Counted from the stretch's first letter, positions 20,746 through 33,150 are shown. The stretch is 64,000 nucleotides of DNA from Trichoderma breve (GCF_028502605.1 NC_079234.1:3348001-3412000); one strand, 5' to 3'. Numbers and translations are program-made. Notes: generated by a model not told the origin, from the sequence alone.

Positions 20746-23138
20746 TCAATCAAGTTCATCCGTATTCCCCCTGCGTAATGAAAACGACGGCATGCTTATG
20801 CCAACAGTGTCGTTTACATCCGGAAAGCTTTCCATTGTCAGAAATGGCAAATCATCTTCATCTTCGTTTCCTTCACCAATGAAGAGTTCTTGAACTGACT
20901 CAGTGGAGAACGGAGCTGTAGCCAGTACTTTAACATCGCCATGTGGTAGACCTGCACCATTGCCATGCTCGTCTGCGTTGCAGAACCCAAGAAGCATTTT
21001 TACAACAGCCAGCATATCGGATTCGAGTTCATCTGTTTCATAATCTCCGATACCGTCAATGATGCAAACAAGAGTGCGATCTTGGCGGAGCAAGTGTCGA
21101 ACAAGATAAACAAAGAGGTCACACAGATGCGAGATCTTGCAGTCATCCTTGGAAATACTATCCAAGTCTATCGCCATATCCAGCGGCATAAAATCGAACG
21201 GTATTTGCTGTAGCAGCTGAGCAATAAAGCTCCTGATTATCGCAGCACCGCCGACGTTGCTGTCTTCGTCCTCGACATGGAACCCACAGAAGAACACTAG
21301 GGTGATGTATCTCTCTCTCTCACGGAGCATTTTAACCAGTAAGAGGCAGAAAAAGGACAGCGGAGAACTTCGCCATGTATCAAGACTCTGTGGTGAAAAG
21401 TGACCATGGATCAATAGTCGTCTTGAGGTAGGGGCGACGATGAATTGGCGGAATTCTCGTGTTTGGGTCACTTGCACGGCACGGGTGTGGTATTTCCTTG
21501 GTAGTCGATAACTGTATTCCTTGACAGCTAGCAGGTCTACACTGTCTAGGTCGAGTGGGATGTTCAGTAAGTCTAGAATCATCGAAGAGCTAACGATCCT
21601 CGGCTGTGGCGATACAGGCCTCTGTTGGGCCGCATTAGGAAAGCTGTCGAACCAACCTATTTGACCAGTATGTAGAGATATCTGTGGCTGCCCTGGCTGG
21701 AAATATTGTTGATAAGGCATTGGCAGAACTGTATTAAACTGGAATTGAGAATTGAAGCTTGAAGTTTGTTGAGTTGGCCATGGTAGAGTCTCTGGGGGCA
21801 CCGGAGTTGATCCTCTGGAGATCTCTTCCAGTCTGCTGAGTATGCTTTCTTGGTTGGCTAAAATCTGTAATTGTCGCTTTTTATTCTCCTCGGCATCATT
21901 GAGCATAATAAGTACATTGTTGCATGCTTCCAGGGAGACTTCATGTATATCGTTAAGCATTAGTGTAGTATGCCTTGATTGGTCTTTGGCATCATTATGA
22001 AACCGTTTAGCCTCTACAATGGTGTGCACTGTTAGATGTTGTTTGCAATGTCCGATTCGTACTCGAGACTTACCGGTTCGAATGGCTGCAAGATTGAACT
22101 GTGTGTACAAGAGGTGTGCACTCTGTGCTTGTTGAATGAGCTTTTCACTATTAATCTTAATAGCTTCGAGGCTTCTAAGAAGAGTCTCTTGATATCCCTT
22201 TTTCCCACGATAAAAAGCGGACAGAAGTCGTTTTACTTAGCACGAGATGGTATCATGTTAGCCTTGAACCGCTTATAAGTGCATGCTGTTGATGTAAAGG
22301 AACATACTTTGTTTAGACAAGAAAAATACGATAGCATCCTCGATTGCCTTCATCACTGTCACTACTAGTGATATAGTCGCATCTTTTACCTTGCTACTGT
22401 CTGGAAACGTAATCAAATAGACCTCGGCATCGTTGAAGAGTTCTTGGATCTCTGCCTCGTCGAAGCTGGACGTAACTCTTTCTCGCACTTCAGATGCCAC
22501 TTTATACGCCTTCATGTACCAGTCAGCAATGATGTTGCGCATGGCTAGTGTATTATCAAGAATATAACTAAGCTTACGTTGAGAAGTAGTTGCACTGCTC
22601 CAAGCACAGGAGAGATGTATTCAATATTGGGAACGAGGTTGACGACATTCGTTGTCGGTTCAATAGCACTATCACCCAGTTTGCGCAACGCTCGCTTGCA
22701 ACGACCCTGAAAATTTACTTGTGTACCATCGTAAACCTCACGAGCTCTGTGGAGCTGGGCATTGATGCCTTTCCATGTTGTCTGGTCTCGGATGCGATAT
22801 CCTAGCTTCTCGAGCCCATCAGGCTCCTTTGGATACTTGGTTGTAAATGCTGCAATTGCCTCGGGGAAAATAAGACCCCAAAACTTCTCGGGGTCTCCAA
22901 TATCTCCTAGTTGAGATGTCGGGCTTAGTTGGTTCTCACTTTGACCCTTGTCCTGGTTTCCGACTATGCTTTTCCCGTCTCTTCCGGATTCGTTTTGCAC
23001 ATATTTTTGTACAGTATGATCGTAGTGAGAGTTTGTATTTTTAAAGACGCCATGGTGTTCTGGAAGCCGATTATCAATATAGTCAACAGATGGAGGCTGC
23101 AGATGAACAGGTGGAATCGACGAAGATTTAGTCGACAT
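20746..23138 (-). CDS. STAND-like fungal protein with DUF7708-type N terminus and degenerate NTPase region
   Basis: Four exons, complement(20746..22013, 22074..22235, 22308..22509, 22578..23138), give 730 residues; all phases close. The first intron acceptor was placed at ATGAAG (22510), 14 bases past a CTGAC branch, because it gives VQLLLNAYKVASEVRERV. The N-terminal region (about 85-250) is helical and resembles the DUF7708-like module of fungal STAND proteins. A coiled-coil stretch and a Gln/Pro-rich linker follow. The C-terminal part has an NTPase-like layout (RRLLIHGHFS, then SPLSFFCLLLVKML, LVFFCGFH and a Walker-B-like LVCIIDGIGDYE). It has no GxxxxGKT P-loop, so ATP hydrolysis is doubtful. 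It is divergent from the AAA ATPase gene across 684 bp. No HET or ankyrin/WD repeats are present. Confidence 0.8.
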
Positions 23139-23822
23139 GACTGTTGAGTTGAAGACAGAAACTGTTATACAAAGGGTGGATATGTCAAGGAAGGATGTCT
23201 TGCGTCTTACAGCTGACAGAACCGTAACTCAGAAACCATATTAAAATAGTTAATAGTATTGCCACTTGGTATTAGCCATCCCTTGATATTTCCTATCACT
23301 TGCTTATTTCCTGTCACTTTTCAACACCCTTGTGAAACCAAAAATGACTTACCCCTCTTTCTATATATATTTTGACAGGCTACCTATTCCTTTAAGCTAA
23401 CCTCATATACGCTGGATCCATAAGCGGCTGAGTTTTTGTTCCTACCAATTGCTTTGCCGACCCTCCATGATTGCACCACTCCTTGCTCTTTGCAACCGTC
23501 GAGATATTGCGCGGTATTCTAGTTGTCCCGTCGCCTCACGTTTCAGCCAATGATTCCTTCTTGGCTGCATTGCTGCCTAATCGACAGGTCTCTTCAAGTG
23601 TTTGCATGATTATGGAGTTTGTCTCTATTGGACAAGATGGCGCCTTTTGCTGCGATCCCTGTCCCAGCGTTAGGTACATACATATAGATGTACCTTGCCT
23701 AGGAAGAAAGACATGCTGTAGGAAGGATATTGCGTTCTCTTCTGCGGCGTTTCGAAACTCACTCCATTATTTTATTTTTCATGTCATATAATCAATACAA
23801 TAAGCATCTTCATCGACTAGCC
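23139..23822. promoter_or_regulatory. Shared divergent promoter of the STAND-like and AAA ATPase genes
   Basis: These 684 bp separate the two start codons (minus-strand ATG at 23138, plus-strand ATG at 23823). No other gene is evident; a 106-codon frame at 23471-23791 has no domain. The head-to-head arrangement makes shared regulation possible. The plus-strand gene also has an in-frame upstream ATG at about 23781 in a weaker context. Confidence 0.5.
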
Positions 23823-26800
23823 ATGGATGCTTCCTCGGCTAAGGATGCGAAAAAAACTGAATCAAATCAGGGCGCAGCAGTACCCCCAAGCATCACCATG
23901 GCAGAAACCCCAGTCACACATGCCTCTGGTCAGGCTAACGGGGACCAAGGAAACATGGAACAGTTATTGCTCAAACTGCAACAAAGACTCAATACTGTAG
24001 AAGAAGATGCTAAGCGTGAGAAGCGCGATAGGGAGCGACTTGAAAAGCAAATGCTGGGATTCGTTGAGGAAATCGCAAACGAAGAGGGGCCCGGCCTTTT
24101 ATCTTCGCTAACACTGATGCAAGAGAGGACAGAGACCCTCATAAATAAAGGCAACACTTCATATAATTCTTGGCGTAAATTGAGAAGCCTAAGGACAAAG
24201 CTTCGGGATATCGAAGAGGAAGAAAAGACCAAAGAGACAATGACCAAGAAAGAAATGGAGTGGGCTACATATTTCGACGTATTGAAAACTCAGCTTCAAG
24301 ATGCGCGACCCGGAGCGCACATTCCGACATTGGAAGAGGTTAATGGAATCAAAACAGAAGATTCAGATGCTGAAGACGATCCGGATAAGGCCACGCCGAA
24401 TGTAGTGCAGGTGGAAGTGAGTCCAATGGATTGGAGCAGTTTTAAATTCCAGGGTCATCACGGAGACCAAAACAGAGATCATTTCATCATTGAAGTCCTC
24501 ACGGAAGAACCTTCAATCACTTACGACGGCTATAACAATCCCTGGTTCATGCGCTACGCGGAAAAATCGCAAAACCCAGCAATAAGCGCAGGCGGAAAAG
24601 AGCAAAAAGTCTCGTCGTGGGCTGACATCGCCAACAACGTTACCCGAGGCAAACAACTTGTGCCAGAGCGAATTCGAATCAGATCGCAGAGCATTATAAA
24701 GATATTCAACAACATATTCAAGAATAAAGCCAAGGATTATCGCATGAACAGCGCTCTTGTCATGATTCGCCCTTTCCGAGCACTCGTCTATTACAACCAG
24801 GAAATTCGTGAGAAATTTGCACAGCTAAAAGAGAAGTTTGGCAACGGTGAGGTTATACTGGAGCAACCAAAACCCTCAGAAGACCAAGAGGAACCAAAAT
24901 CTGGCACTGAAGGCAATGAAGCAACCGAGGAGGATGAGTTTACAAACTCGCTGACGGCATACCAGCATATGAGCTGCCTCATCGACTTTATGGATAACAC
25001 AATCCAGGCCAAGATCAATTATCTGTCAGAAACTCAGCCTCGCACCATTTCCTTCAACCACCTATGGTACCTCTTCAAGCCAGGAGATGACGTCGTAGCA
25101 CAGGGCCGACGACAAGCCTACCGAGTCATAAGCATCACCAGCACGGGACACAAAGTCACTCCTCCCTGGCGTGCCTGGAGGAAAGACGAAAGCGAACCGG
25201 CCGCCCACATCACACTCTTTTGTGTTTACATCGACTTTGACGGAAAGCAACTCGGTCCAGTATCGAAGTCATTCGTCATTTCAAAGTTCGACGGCGAGAA
25301 GGCGATTACGTCACTCGAAGTGTATCCCATCCGATTCGCAGACAGCCCTACTTCAAACTACCAGAGCCGCGATGACTCCGCAAAGGAGGATTCCAAGGCT
25401 ACTTTCCAGCAAGAGCTCATCGACCGTGGCAAGATGTTTATTGACGTGGCCAGCGTGAAGCACATGCATTACAATGGATTCACCCTGGAGGCACGAGACG
25501 AAGTTGACAGCCAAGTCATGGTTGATTTTGCGGAGGCTTTTGCTGCAACACAGTCAAGCGGGTGGCAGCCCGAGATTGAATCTCTTATTGGAAAAGATTT
25601 GGGAGGATCAAGCTCATCTGAGGAGGAGAGCTGCTCGGCTGCCTGTTGTGCGGGCGAATACATATACAATGACAACTATGTCGATAAGACGAGGAACGAG
25701 AACTATATCGCGAGTTTGATGCCTGGCCCTGATGAGCCTAACGACGAGCCATCGGTAGCCATCTATCCCCGATCATTAAAGGAGATTACGGCCTCCAAGA
25801 ATTCTCTAACGAATGATGACTTGGTTATCATGTCCTATCGAGTTTTTGGCTTTGTCTTGCGAAGCCGCAAATGGGGTTTGTCCACTTCACTATCAAGGAA
25901 ATGCAAAAATGTTGGCTAACCATATGCCTCTAATAGCAAAACTCGATCTCAAGTATCTGAGTCCTGTTAGTGAGGGCTCTAAAGAACAGACGGCTTTTGA
26001 CCAACTGGTGCTTCCCAAGCAGCATAAAGACATAGTCTACTGTTTAGTCGACCAGCACTTTCGAAATAAGGAGGCCCGAGTTAGTGACAATGAAGAGGTC
26101 GACATTATTCGAGGAAAAGGTTGTCTCGTGTTTCACTAATATGATCTGCTTACAGAACTTGCTGACTCTCAATATAGGAAAGGGTCTCATTCTTCTTCTA
26201 CACGGCTCCCCTGGAGTGGGTAAGACGACCACCGCTGGTGAGTATAACGTTTATTATAGCAATTTGAGCATTGCCACAGTCTATTCTGTTTTGTGCATAT
26301 ACTGACCCGATGGCCATTATAGAGGGTGTTGCTGAGCGCTTCAACAAGCCTTTGTTCCAAATTACATGTGGTATGGCTCTATATCTTTTTCTTTGCCTAT
26401 CAAGATATAAGTCGAGAGACATATATTAACGTGTTTATCCCCTTCATTTAGGTGATCTTGGTGCTACTGCTAGTGAAGTAGAAGCTGCCCTAGAGAGAAA
26501 CTTTAGTCTTGCCAACAGATGGGGATGCATTCTTCTCCTAGACGAAGCAGACGTTTTCCTTGCCCAACGCTCGCCCAAGAACTTTGTTCGAAATGGACTT
26601 GTCGCAGGTAAGACTCCCTCAGTATGCTATCTATATACCAAATAAATAGTATCTAATCTGTCTGGTATGCAGTTTTCCTTCGAGTCTTGGAATACTACGC
26701 CGGCATCCTCTTCCTCACAACGAATCGAATCGGCGACTTCGACGAAGCCTTTACATCCCGAATCCACATCAGCCTCTACTACCCACCCCTCGACAAAACA

Positions 26801-27685
26801 TCCACCCGCGAAATCTTCCGCCTCAACTTACGCATCATCAAAAAACGATTCGAAGACAAAGGCCGCATCATCAACATCAACGAAAGAGACATCCTCAAAT
26901 ACGCCACCGCCTACTGGAAGAAGCACGAAAACATGCGTTGGAACGGCCGCCAAATCCGAAACGCTTGCCAAACTGCCCTGGCAATGGCAGAATTCGATGC
27001 CCAGACTGCTTCGGGAGGTGGTGATGCTCATGCTACTCAGGTGGAACTGACTCATCATCATGTTCAGATTGTTTCGGACGCGTATCTCGAGTTTATGCGC
27101 TATCTTAAGAGTATATATGGGTTCAGTGCGGATGAAGTCGCCAAGAATATGAGGCTTCGTGCGAAACATCCCAAGGCAGCTAAGAAGGATGAAGACGATG
27201 ATGATGATACGACTGACACGAGTGATGATGAGGCTATTTATGGTCCTACTAAAGGAACTCAGCCAGCTATACCTCCTTCAGCAATTAGCGGTATGGTTCC
27301 ACCGATGACTGGGATGCCTCCCATGATGGCCGGTGCCATCCCGAATACAGGCCACATGCCCGTCTCAACTGGACTCGCGACACCTTCTTCAACCTCAGAA
27401 TCAGCGGCGCCTCAGATGATGCCGGCTCAGGGCTCATATGTGATGGCCAATGGTCCACAAGGCATGTATTGGATGCCTCAACAATTTGCACAGGGCCAGA
27501 ATCATCCCCAGCAACCTTTCATGATGGGTAACCAACAGGCAATGTTCAATCCAGGACAACAGATGTCTGGTCAGAATTGGCCTAATGGGAATGGAAATGG
27601 GGCGTGGCCCATGATGCAGAACATGATGCCTTCTCAAGCTGTGGGGAGAAGTAACGAAGGAGCCTCTCCAGTAGCACAATCGTAG
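23823..27685 (+). CDS. DUF7025-type AAA ATPase
   Basis: Six exons, join(23823..25875, 25937..26119, 26178..26237, 26323..26370, 26452..26607, 26673..27685), give 1170 residues with consistent phase. A coiled coil (about 45-155) precedes a DUF7025-type region. Its hallmarks are the ALVMIRPFRALVYY segment and the later SFNHLWYLFKPGDDVV, then AYRVISIT. The AAA core has Walker A GSPGVGKT (755-762), Walker B ILLLDEADVF (808 onward) and the sensor stretch FLTTNRIGDFDEAFTSRIH, which carries a probable arginine finger. The C-terminal ~170 residues are Asp-rich, then Met/Gly/Pro/Gln-rich and disordered. Proteins of this kind form a large uncharacterised family in filamentous fungi. By analogy with other AAA proteins it probably remodels proteins as a hexamer. 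The start was set at the ATG with context AGCCATGG. Confidence 0.88.
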
Positions 27686-28001
27686 ACATTAGATGACGAA
27701 TAATGAATGCTAGCAGTTGAGAGACCAGGGTTTCTTTGTTTGTCAATAATGATCTTGTGAAACTTGTGTATTAATACCTATTCACATGCCTATTTTACGA
27801 CATATCCCAGTTATGTCACTCCAATCCTGTTTATATAGGACTATAGTTCTTTTTTTGTATTTTCTATTTTTACTCATTATATACCAATTCCCTAAGCAAT
27901 CCAGATATGTCATATTTCATTTCTTTCTGGTTCATATCCTTTCCATCGTAAATTCATATTTGCATCCCAGCACAAAAAATGTCATAGGTATCAACACCCG
28001 C
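27686..28001. other. Convergent 3' region between AAA ATPase and beta-glucosidase
   Basis: About 316 bp, AT-rich, holding the 3' untranslated regions of two convergent genes. Nothing else is seen. Confidence 0.6.
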
Positions 28002-29473
28002 TTACTCCTTCGCAATCAACTCGTCAAACAAGGGCTTCAAGCTCTTTGCGCTCTTCTTCGGGAATCGCTGCTGCCCATTCTCGTAATCCACATAAGTCAC
28101 ACCAAATCTCGTCACATAGCCATCAGCCCACTCAAAGTTGTCCATCAGCGACCAGGCAAAGTATCCCTTGACGTTCACTCCGTCCAGCGTCGCGGCGGTG
28201 AACATGGCGCGGATATACTCGTTGTAGTAGTTGACGCGGAAATCATCCTCCAGAATCTTCTCCTTGGGTAGGTCGTTCTCTCCCTTGAGACTCGTGCCGT
28301 TCTCGGTGACGTAGATCTTGGGGTAATTGTAACGCTTGCTGATCCACACGAGGAAGTCGCGGAAGCCGGCAGGACAAGGACGAAGCCACGAGGACTGCGT
28401 CTCTGGGCCGATGCACTGGCCCTCCTTGTTGTAGAACAACACATCGACGTTGCCAACGGTGTCGTCTGCGGTGGCGGGCGAGGTGCGGTGGCGGATGTAG
28501 TTGGACGTGTAGTGGTTCATGCCGTAGAAGTCATTGGAGCCAAGGACAAAGGCTTTCTCCTCGGGAGTGAACTCTGGCAGGCGGTCGCCCAGCTGCTTGC
28601 GCATAGAGGCAGGGTAGTCGCCCAGGTAGATGGGGTCCGCATACCAGGCCGTGAAGAACTCCAATCGCCTCTCGGCGGCCTCTCTGTCGAGGGGATCAGA
28701 CGAGTCCCAGGGGTACGTAAAGTCGCCATTGAGGACGATGCCGATCTGGCCGTCGTTGAGGTCCTTGAACTCATCGCGGTAAACCTTGACAGCACGGCCG
28801 TGGGCAACAAGAAGGTTGTGACCAACGATCCAGGGCTCGGTGGTGCTCTGGCGGCCAGGGGCAAAAGTGCCAGAACCGTAGCCGGGGATGGCAGAGCAGA
28901 GCGGCTCGTTGAAGGTGATCCAGTTCCTCACCTTGGGCAATGCCTTGAACATGACGCGCGCATAATTCTCGAAATCCAGCGGGAACTCGGTGCGGTTCAG
29001 CAGGCCACCATATCGCTGATGCAGCTCCTCGGGCAGATCCCAGTGGAACAGCGTGATGAAGGGCGTGATGCCCGCCTCCAGCAGGTCGTCAACAAATTGG
29101 GCATAGTGGTCGATTCCCAGCTGGTTCACGGGGTCGTCGCGGCCGCCCTTGGGGATGATTCGGGACCAGGAGATGGAGAAGCGGTAGGACTTTGCTCCAA
29201 GCGACTTGAGCAGCGCAATGTCCTCGGCGGTGCGGTTGTACGAGTCGCAGGCCGTGACGCCGGAGGTTCCATCGGCAATCTTGCCGGGGATGGCGCAAAA
29301 GGTGTCCCAGATGCTGGGGCCTCGTCCGTCCTTTTCGATGGCGCCCTCAATCTGGTAGCTGTTGGAAGTTTGTGTGTAAGTTGTATGTTGCAGGGATGAA
29401 TGAGGTAAGACGAGACAAAGACAAAGACTTACGCAGCCGTCGCAAAACCCCACTGAAAGTCCTTGGGCAACAT
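28002..29473 (-). CDS. bgl2: GH1 beta-glucosidase, intracellular (BGL2/Cel1A type)
   Basis: Two exons, complement(28002..29358, 29433..29473), give 465 residues, the expected size for Trichoderma BGL2 (Cel1A, 466). The first exon encodes MLPKDFQWGFATA and the second starts AYQIEGA; the 74-bp intron has a GTAAGT donor. GH1 hallmarks are clear: the N-terminal FQWGFATAAYQIEG signature, acid/base Glu in TFNEP (about E165), nucleophile Glu in IYVTENG (about E366), and the aglycone-site stretch SLMDNFEWADGY. There is no signal peptide, so the enzyme should be cytosolic. In T. reesei the orthologue hydrolyses cellobiose and makes sophorose by transglycosylation, feeding into cellulase induction; the same is inferred here. 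Sequence similarity to the recalled Trichoderma protein is very high across its length. Confidence 0.97.
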
Positions 29474-30950
29474 TCTCGCAACTGTTTCTCTCTCCTTTTT
29501 CAACTGTAAGATATGAAAAATACTATATATACTATATAGTAATCAAGAGATGAATAAGACACACTTCACTGCACTCACTCTCAACACCACTTGCAAGTTC
29601 ATGCAAAGCTAGAAACGGCGAGAAATAGCGTTTGGTCCCCCGGATATATATACACACTAACGAAGCCCCCCCTCACACCTTGACGTCGGAAAATAAACAT
29701 GGAGAAATACAAAGCCCGCATCATGCGAGACGCTGCATTTTCCCGGATAGTTTGGATGGCGCTGCGTCTCGTCTGGGTACCTGCGCATTTAGCCAACCGC
29801 TTGCTTGGCCGCGAGTATTTTATCCAATACGGCCGTGAGAAAAGCAAGGGTCCGAGGTGGTCTGGTGCCTGTTTATCTACATAGACGTTAGTTTGCTCGA
29901 CATGCCCCGTATAAACCCCGTATTACCTCTGGTAGTCTATGGGGCGCAACATGGTATCTACCCCGGAAGTCTAAAATGCAGTGCAAGTTTAGTACTGAAT
30001 AGTGAGAGAACAGAGAGGCCAACCAACAAAAAGAAGAATTGGCGGGGATACCGAAAAAATGGTCACCTCGCAACGTAGCCTCGCAACAGCAGCTAGCCAT
30101 CTTGACCGACGACAAACGAGTCACAAGGCAAGGCTAGTCGGCCTCAATGGGGAAGCTGGCGCCACGGAGGATGGCGATCCGGCGGGCTCCAAGCAGCCTA
30201 GGCCGGTGGGTGAGGTGGATGATTGTCCGAAGTGGTGGCAGCGGGCCGACAAGAGAAATGTGGTGATATTACTTACTAGTGGTGATAGTATTGAGGAAGG
30301 ATTTCGATGGGGTGAGAACGGACAGAGATGCCCATCGGGGAACTCGGGATGGTCAAGTCAAGTCACTTGATGGATGATCTGGCTATTTGTGATGCATACA
30401 TTGCTCAGAAGCCCCGACGGATAGATTCAGCCGACAGCCCACGTGGGAGAGTTGCAATGTTGAAGCACAAGTGTAAGCAACCTGCATTCCGGCTACGGTG
30501 GCATAATTCGTTCGTCCTGTAAACTATTGAAAAGTATTGACCCTACTGGTCCTCCGTATATTATATGCATAACGGGCGGCATCTTGCTAGGCTACATATA
30601 CCTACATAGGTAGGTCGATAGATGGTGGGTAAATAAACCACGGCTGCTCAGTACTACAAAGACTTGCCTCATCCCATTCGTGTCTATATAGCCTCTGTCT
30701 TGTCGCCGACATGAGATACGCCTAAAGGTAAAACACCCCGGCCGGCCACTGTCCGAGCCAAAAACAAAAGAATAAAACAATAAACGCCTTACCGAGAAAG
30801 AAAAAAAAAAGAAGGGAGCAGCCGTAAGCGACAGCTCATATACACACAACAGGCCAGGCCATGCCCTAAACCAGGTCCCATCGCTTTTCCCTTATCAAAC
30901 TGCCTATACACAGACTTTGTACCGAGCATAAATTCCATCCCGTACTCGTA
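29474..30950. other. Upstream region of bgl2; no gene supported
   Basis: The bgl2 promoter lies here on the minus strand; a TATA-like run (TACTATATATACTATATAGT) sits at about 29521-29540, roughly 50 bases upstream of the ATG. Small plus-strand frames between 29632 and 30522 are featureless. The 3' flank of the GFA-fold gene occupies the right end. Confidence 0.5.
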
Positions 30951-31828
30951 CTAATGATCTCTGAGCTTCCTTTTGCCCAGCTGCGTCGACACTGCCCCGG
31001 CAGGCTCATCCTCTTCCACTTCCATTTCTCCGCCGCCATTCTCCGAATACTCGACAATGTCCCATTCGATGCTCGTCTGCCCATCGCGCGATCGCGTAGC
31101 GCCGTAGCTCCTGCGCATGCTTCCTAGCCGCGAGCCCTCAATCAGCCCGTCGAACCACGGCACGCCAAACGACTGCTGGAGGGCGGTTCTTCTCGTCGGC
31201 ACTGCTGGCGGCGCCGCCTCGCTTCTAGGTGGCGACTCTTCGTCTTCGGGAATCAGGCCCATGTCCTCCAAGTCTCGAATGTCTTCCCGAAGCAGGCTCC
31301 CCAGGGTGAGGTTGATGTACTCGGCCTCGCTGCGAGGCTCCTCGGACCAATACGACAAGGGCGTCCCGCAGAAGCCGCAGAAATGCCGTTTGGAGTAGTC
31401 TTGGCTTGGGTGCGAGTAGACCTTGCGGATCATGGTGTGCGTTTCATCTGGGAAGAAGGCGTACGTAGAGCTGTGATACCATGATAGCGGCACACGAATG
31501 TACGCTGCTAGAGGTGTTGCGAGGGGGATCTCTGCGCGGTTGCACCAGGATTGTCAGCTTCGGGATTCAAAACAAGTAAACAAACAAACAAATCACCCGG
31601 ACCATCAATCGACCTCATGCAATTCCAATTCGTAGCGGATTGATAGCCCGTAAAAGAGAATCTTTGTAGCAATCAATTAACTAATGCAAACAGGGCCAAA
31701 TACTTACGATGCTGTGGCTCAGTGTTAAACAAGACCTGAGCGTCCTTGATGCCATTCTCTGGGATGACGATGATGTAACGATTCCGGCCGCATTGGCATC
31801 CGCCCCGCAGTGGCCGCGACCCGCTCAT
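30951..31828 (-). CDS. GFA/CENP-V fold zinc-binding protein
   Basis: Two exons, complement(30951..31531, 31708..31828), give 233 residues. The 176-bp intron (GTAAGT donor, GCGCAG acceptor, GCTGAC branch) joins NTEPQH to QIPLATPLAAYIRVPLSWYH. Zinc ligands typical of the GFA domain are visible: GCQCGRNRYII near the N terminus and HFCGFCGTPLSYWSE in the middle. The family includes bacterial glutathione-dependent formaldehyde-activating enzymes and animal CENP-V; fungal members have no clear substrate. The C-terminal ~90 residues are acidic, Glu/Asp and Ser-rich, and probably disordered, ending in a basic KRKLRDH. The start ATG at 31828 precedes SGSRPLRGG. The long intron could hide another short exon, but none was needed to keep the frame. 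Confidence 0.85.
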
Positions 31829-32638
31829 GATGAATTGAGGCCTGCAAACAGTGGAAAGAAGTTGAAGATGGATAGTAAATAAAGATGATTAATCAAAGAC
31901 GTTTGAAAGGCAATTGACCGCCGTTGTCGAGAGGTGGAGTGAATGCAGAAATAAATAATCGCGGGCGGGATGAAGCAAAAACAACAGCTGCTGCTTTTAG
32001 TCGATGGGATGACGGATGGATGAATGAATTGAATCGATGGATGCTGTGATTGGGGGGGTTTAGGGTGTCTGTGCGCTAAAAAGCTTGGGTGCAGAAGCTC
32101 TCGATGGTGCTGGATCGTTCCACTGCGCCGTTGTGGAATTTCTAGAACCAGAGACCAGAGACCCCCACTGGAGCTCGAGTTCCAGAGAGGTAATGATTGT
32201 CCAGGGCGTTGAATCGATCGGTTTTCCTCTTTGACATACTCGTACACAACGCAACGCAATGTAGATAATGTTGAGAGACGGATTGAAGCAAGAGAGGATG
32301 ATGCAGAAGTAAAATGATGTCAACTGGGTCAATGCAGCTCATAGGAATGCTTTATGCGCACAGTTCGGTAACAGCTGATCGGGGCAAGGAGGTAGTTGGT
32401 GGCTCAAAGCTAAAGATCCATTGCAGAAATCCTCCATACTAGCCAGATGCTGAAGCTCTCAGCCATACTTAGTAAGACGAGACATGATTCATGCTTAAAG
32501 CAAAATGTATTGAATTGCTCACCCAATGTCTGCTCATCCTATCCTAGCTCTAAGATGAACATCACGGCAACAGTCTCTTCTTCACGGCTCATCTTCAAAC
32601 TCAACAACCAAAAATAATATCCGCTCCGGCAAAAAGCG
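31829..32638. other. Intergenic: promoter of the GFA-fold gene and tRNA 3' flank
   Basis: No gene seen; minus-strand frames at 31825-32342 overlap each other and have no domain. TGGATGAATGAATTGAATCG-like low-complexity sequence lies at about 32008-32045. Confidence 0.5.
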
Positions 32639-32734
32639 TAGTCGAGCCGGGAGTCGAACCCGGGTCTGTCGCGCGCTCCGCATCTTCGATTCGAACATGT
32701 GAAGCGACTGTACTAACCGTTATACGACTCGACC
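32639..32734 (-). tRNA. tRNA-Val (anticodon CAC) with intron
   Basis: On the minus strand the gene starts GGTCGAGTCGTATAACGG. The acceptor stem GGTCGAG pairs with CTCGACT (G1 opposite T72), with A73 at 32639. The D stem is GTAT/GTAC, and the T arm CCGGG-TTCGACT-CCCGG. The anticodon stem GTCGC pairs with GCGAC after removing a 24-nt intron that starts TGTTCGAATC after position 37. The loop then reads T-T-C-A-C-A-C, giving anticodon CAC. A T5 run follows the 3' end, as for Pol III. Confidence 0.9.
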
Positions 32735-33150
32735 TTTTCGCGTCGAAGGGCTTTCAATATTCGGCCTATAAAGCTGGCGCCAGGGTAGTTGAATGTTTGA
32801 TGATTCCCAACAGCAAATCATGCATGTCATCTGTAAATACCGAGTGCCATATCTAGAAAGTAGAGTACTATGATAAGGACTAGGAAAGGCGTTTATAAAG
32901 AGGTAAGATACAGCTCAGATTCTCGCCGAAAACTCTAGAAGACCAGCATCCAAAAAGCAGAATTTAGGTACATATCTATGTAATCTGCATTCATGTATCC
33001 AGTGCTTTCCAAGCACATGAATTTTGGCCGTTAACCAAGACTTCTATCCTCTTAATCCATCTTAATCAACCAAAATAATAAACAAGTCAAGACGCTCTAC
33101 AATCCAAATCAAGTCCCAAACCCCTCGCTATTTGCCCATTGCCTCCTCTT
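32735..33150. other. Intergenic, no gene seen
   Basis: Upstream flank of the tRNA-Val gene and 3' flank of the acyl-CoA synthetase gene. AT-rich, no reading frame of note. Confidence 0.55.

Noticed and set aside
22545..22577. Shorter first intron for the STAND-like gene (acceptor ACACTAG at 22545)
   Set aside because: It would be 33 bp and breaks the reading phase; the 68-bp intron ending at 22510 keeps frame and has a CTGAC branch site.
28488..29399. 303-codon plus-strand open frame
   Set aside because: It is the antisense shadow of the GH1 beta-glucosidase, whose catalytic motifs are intact on the minus strand; codon bias of the GC-rich gene keeps the opposite strand open.
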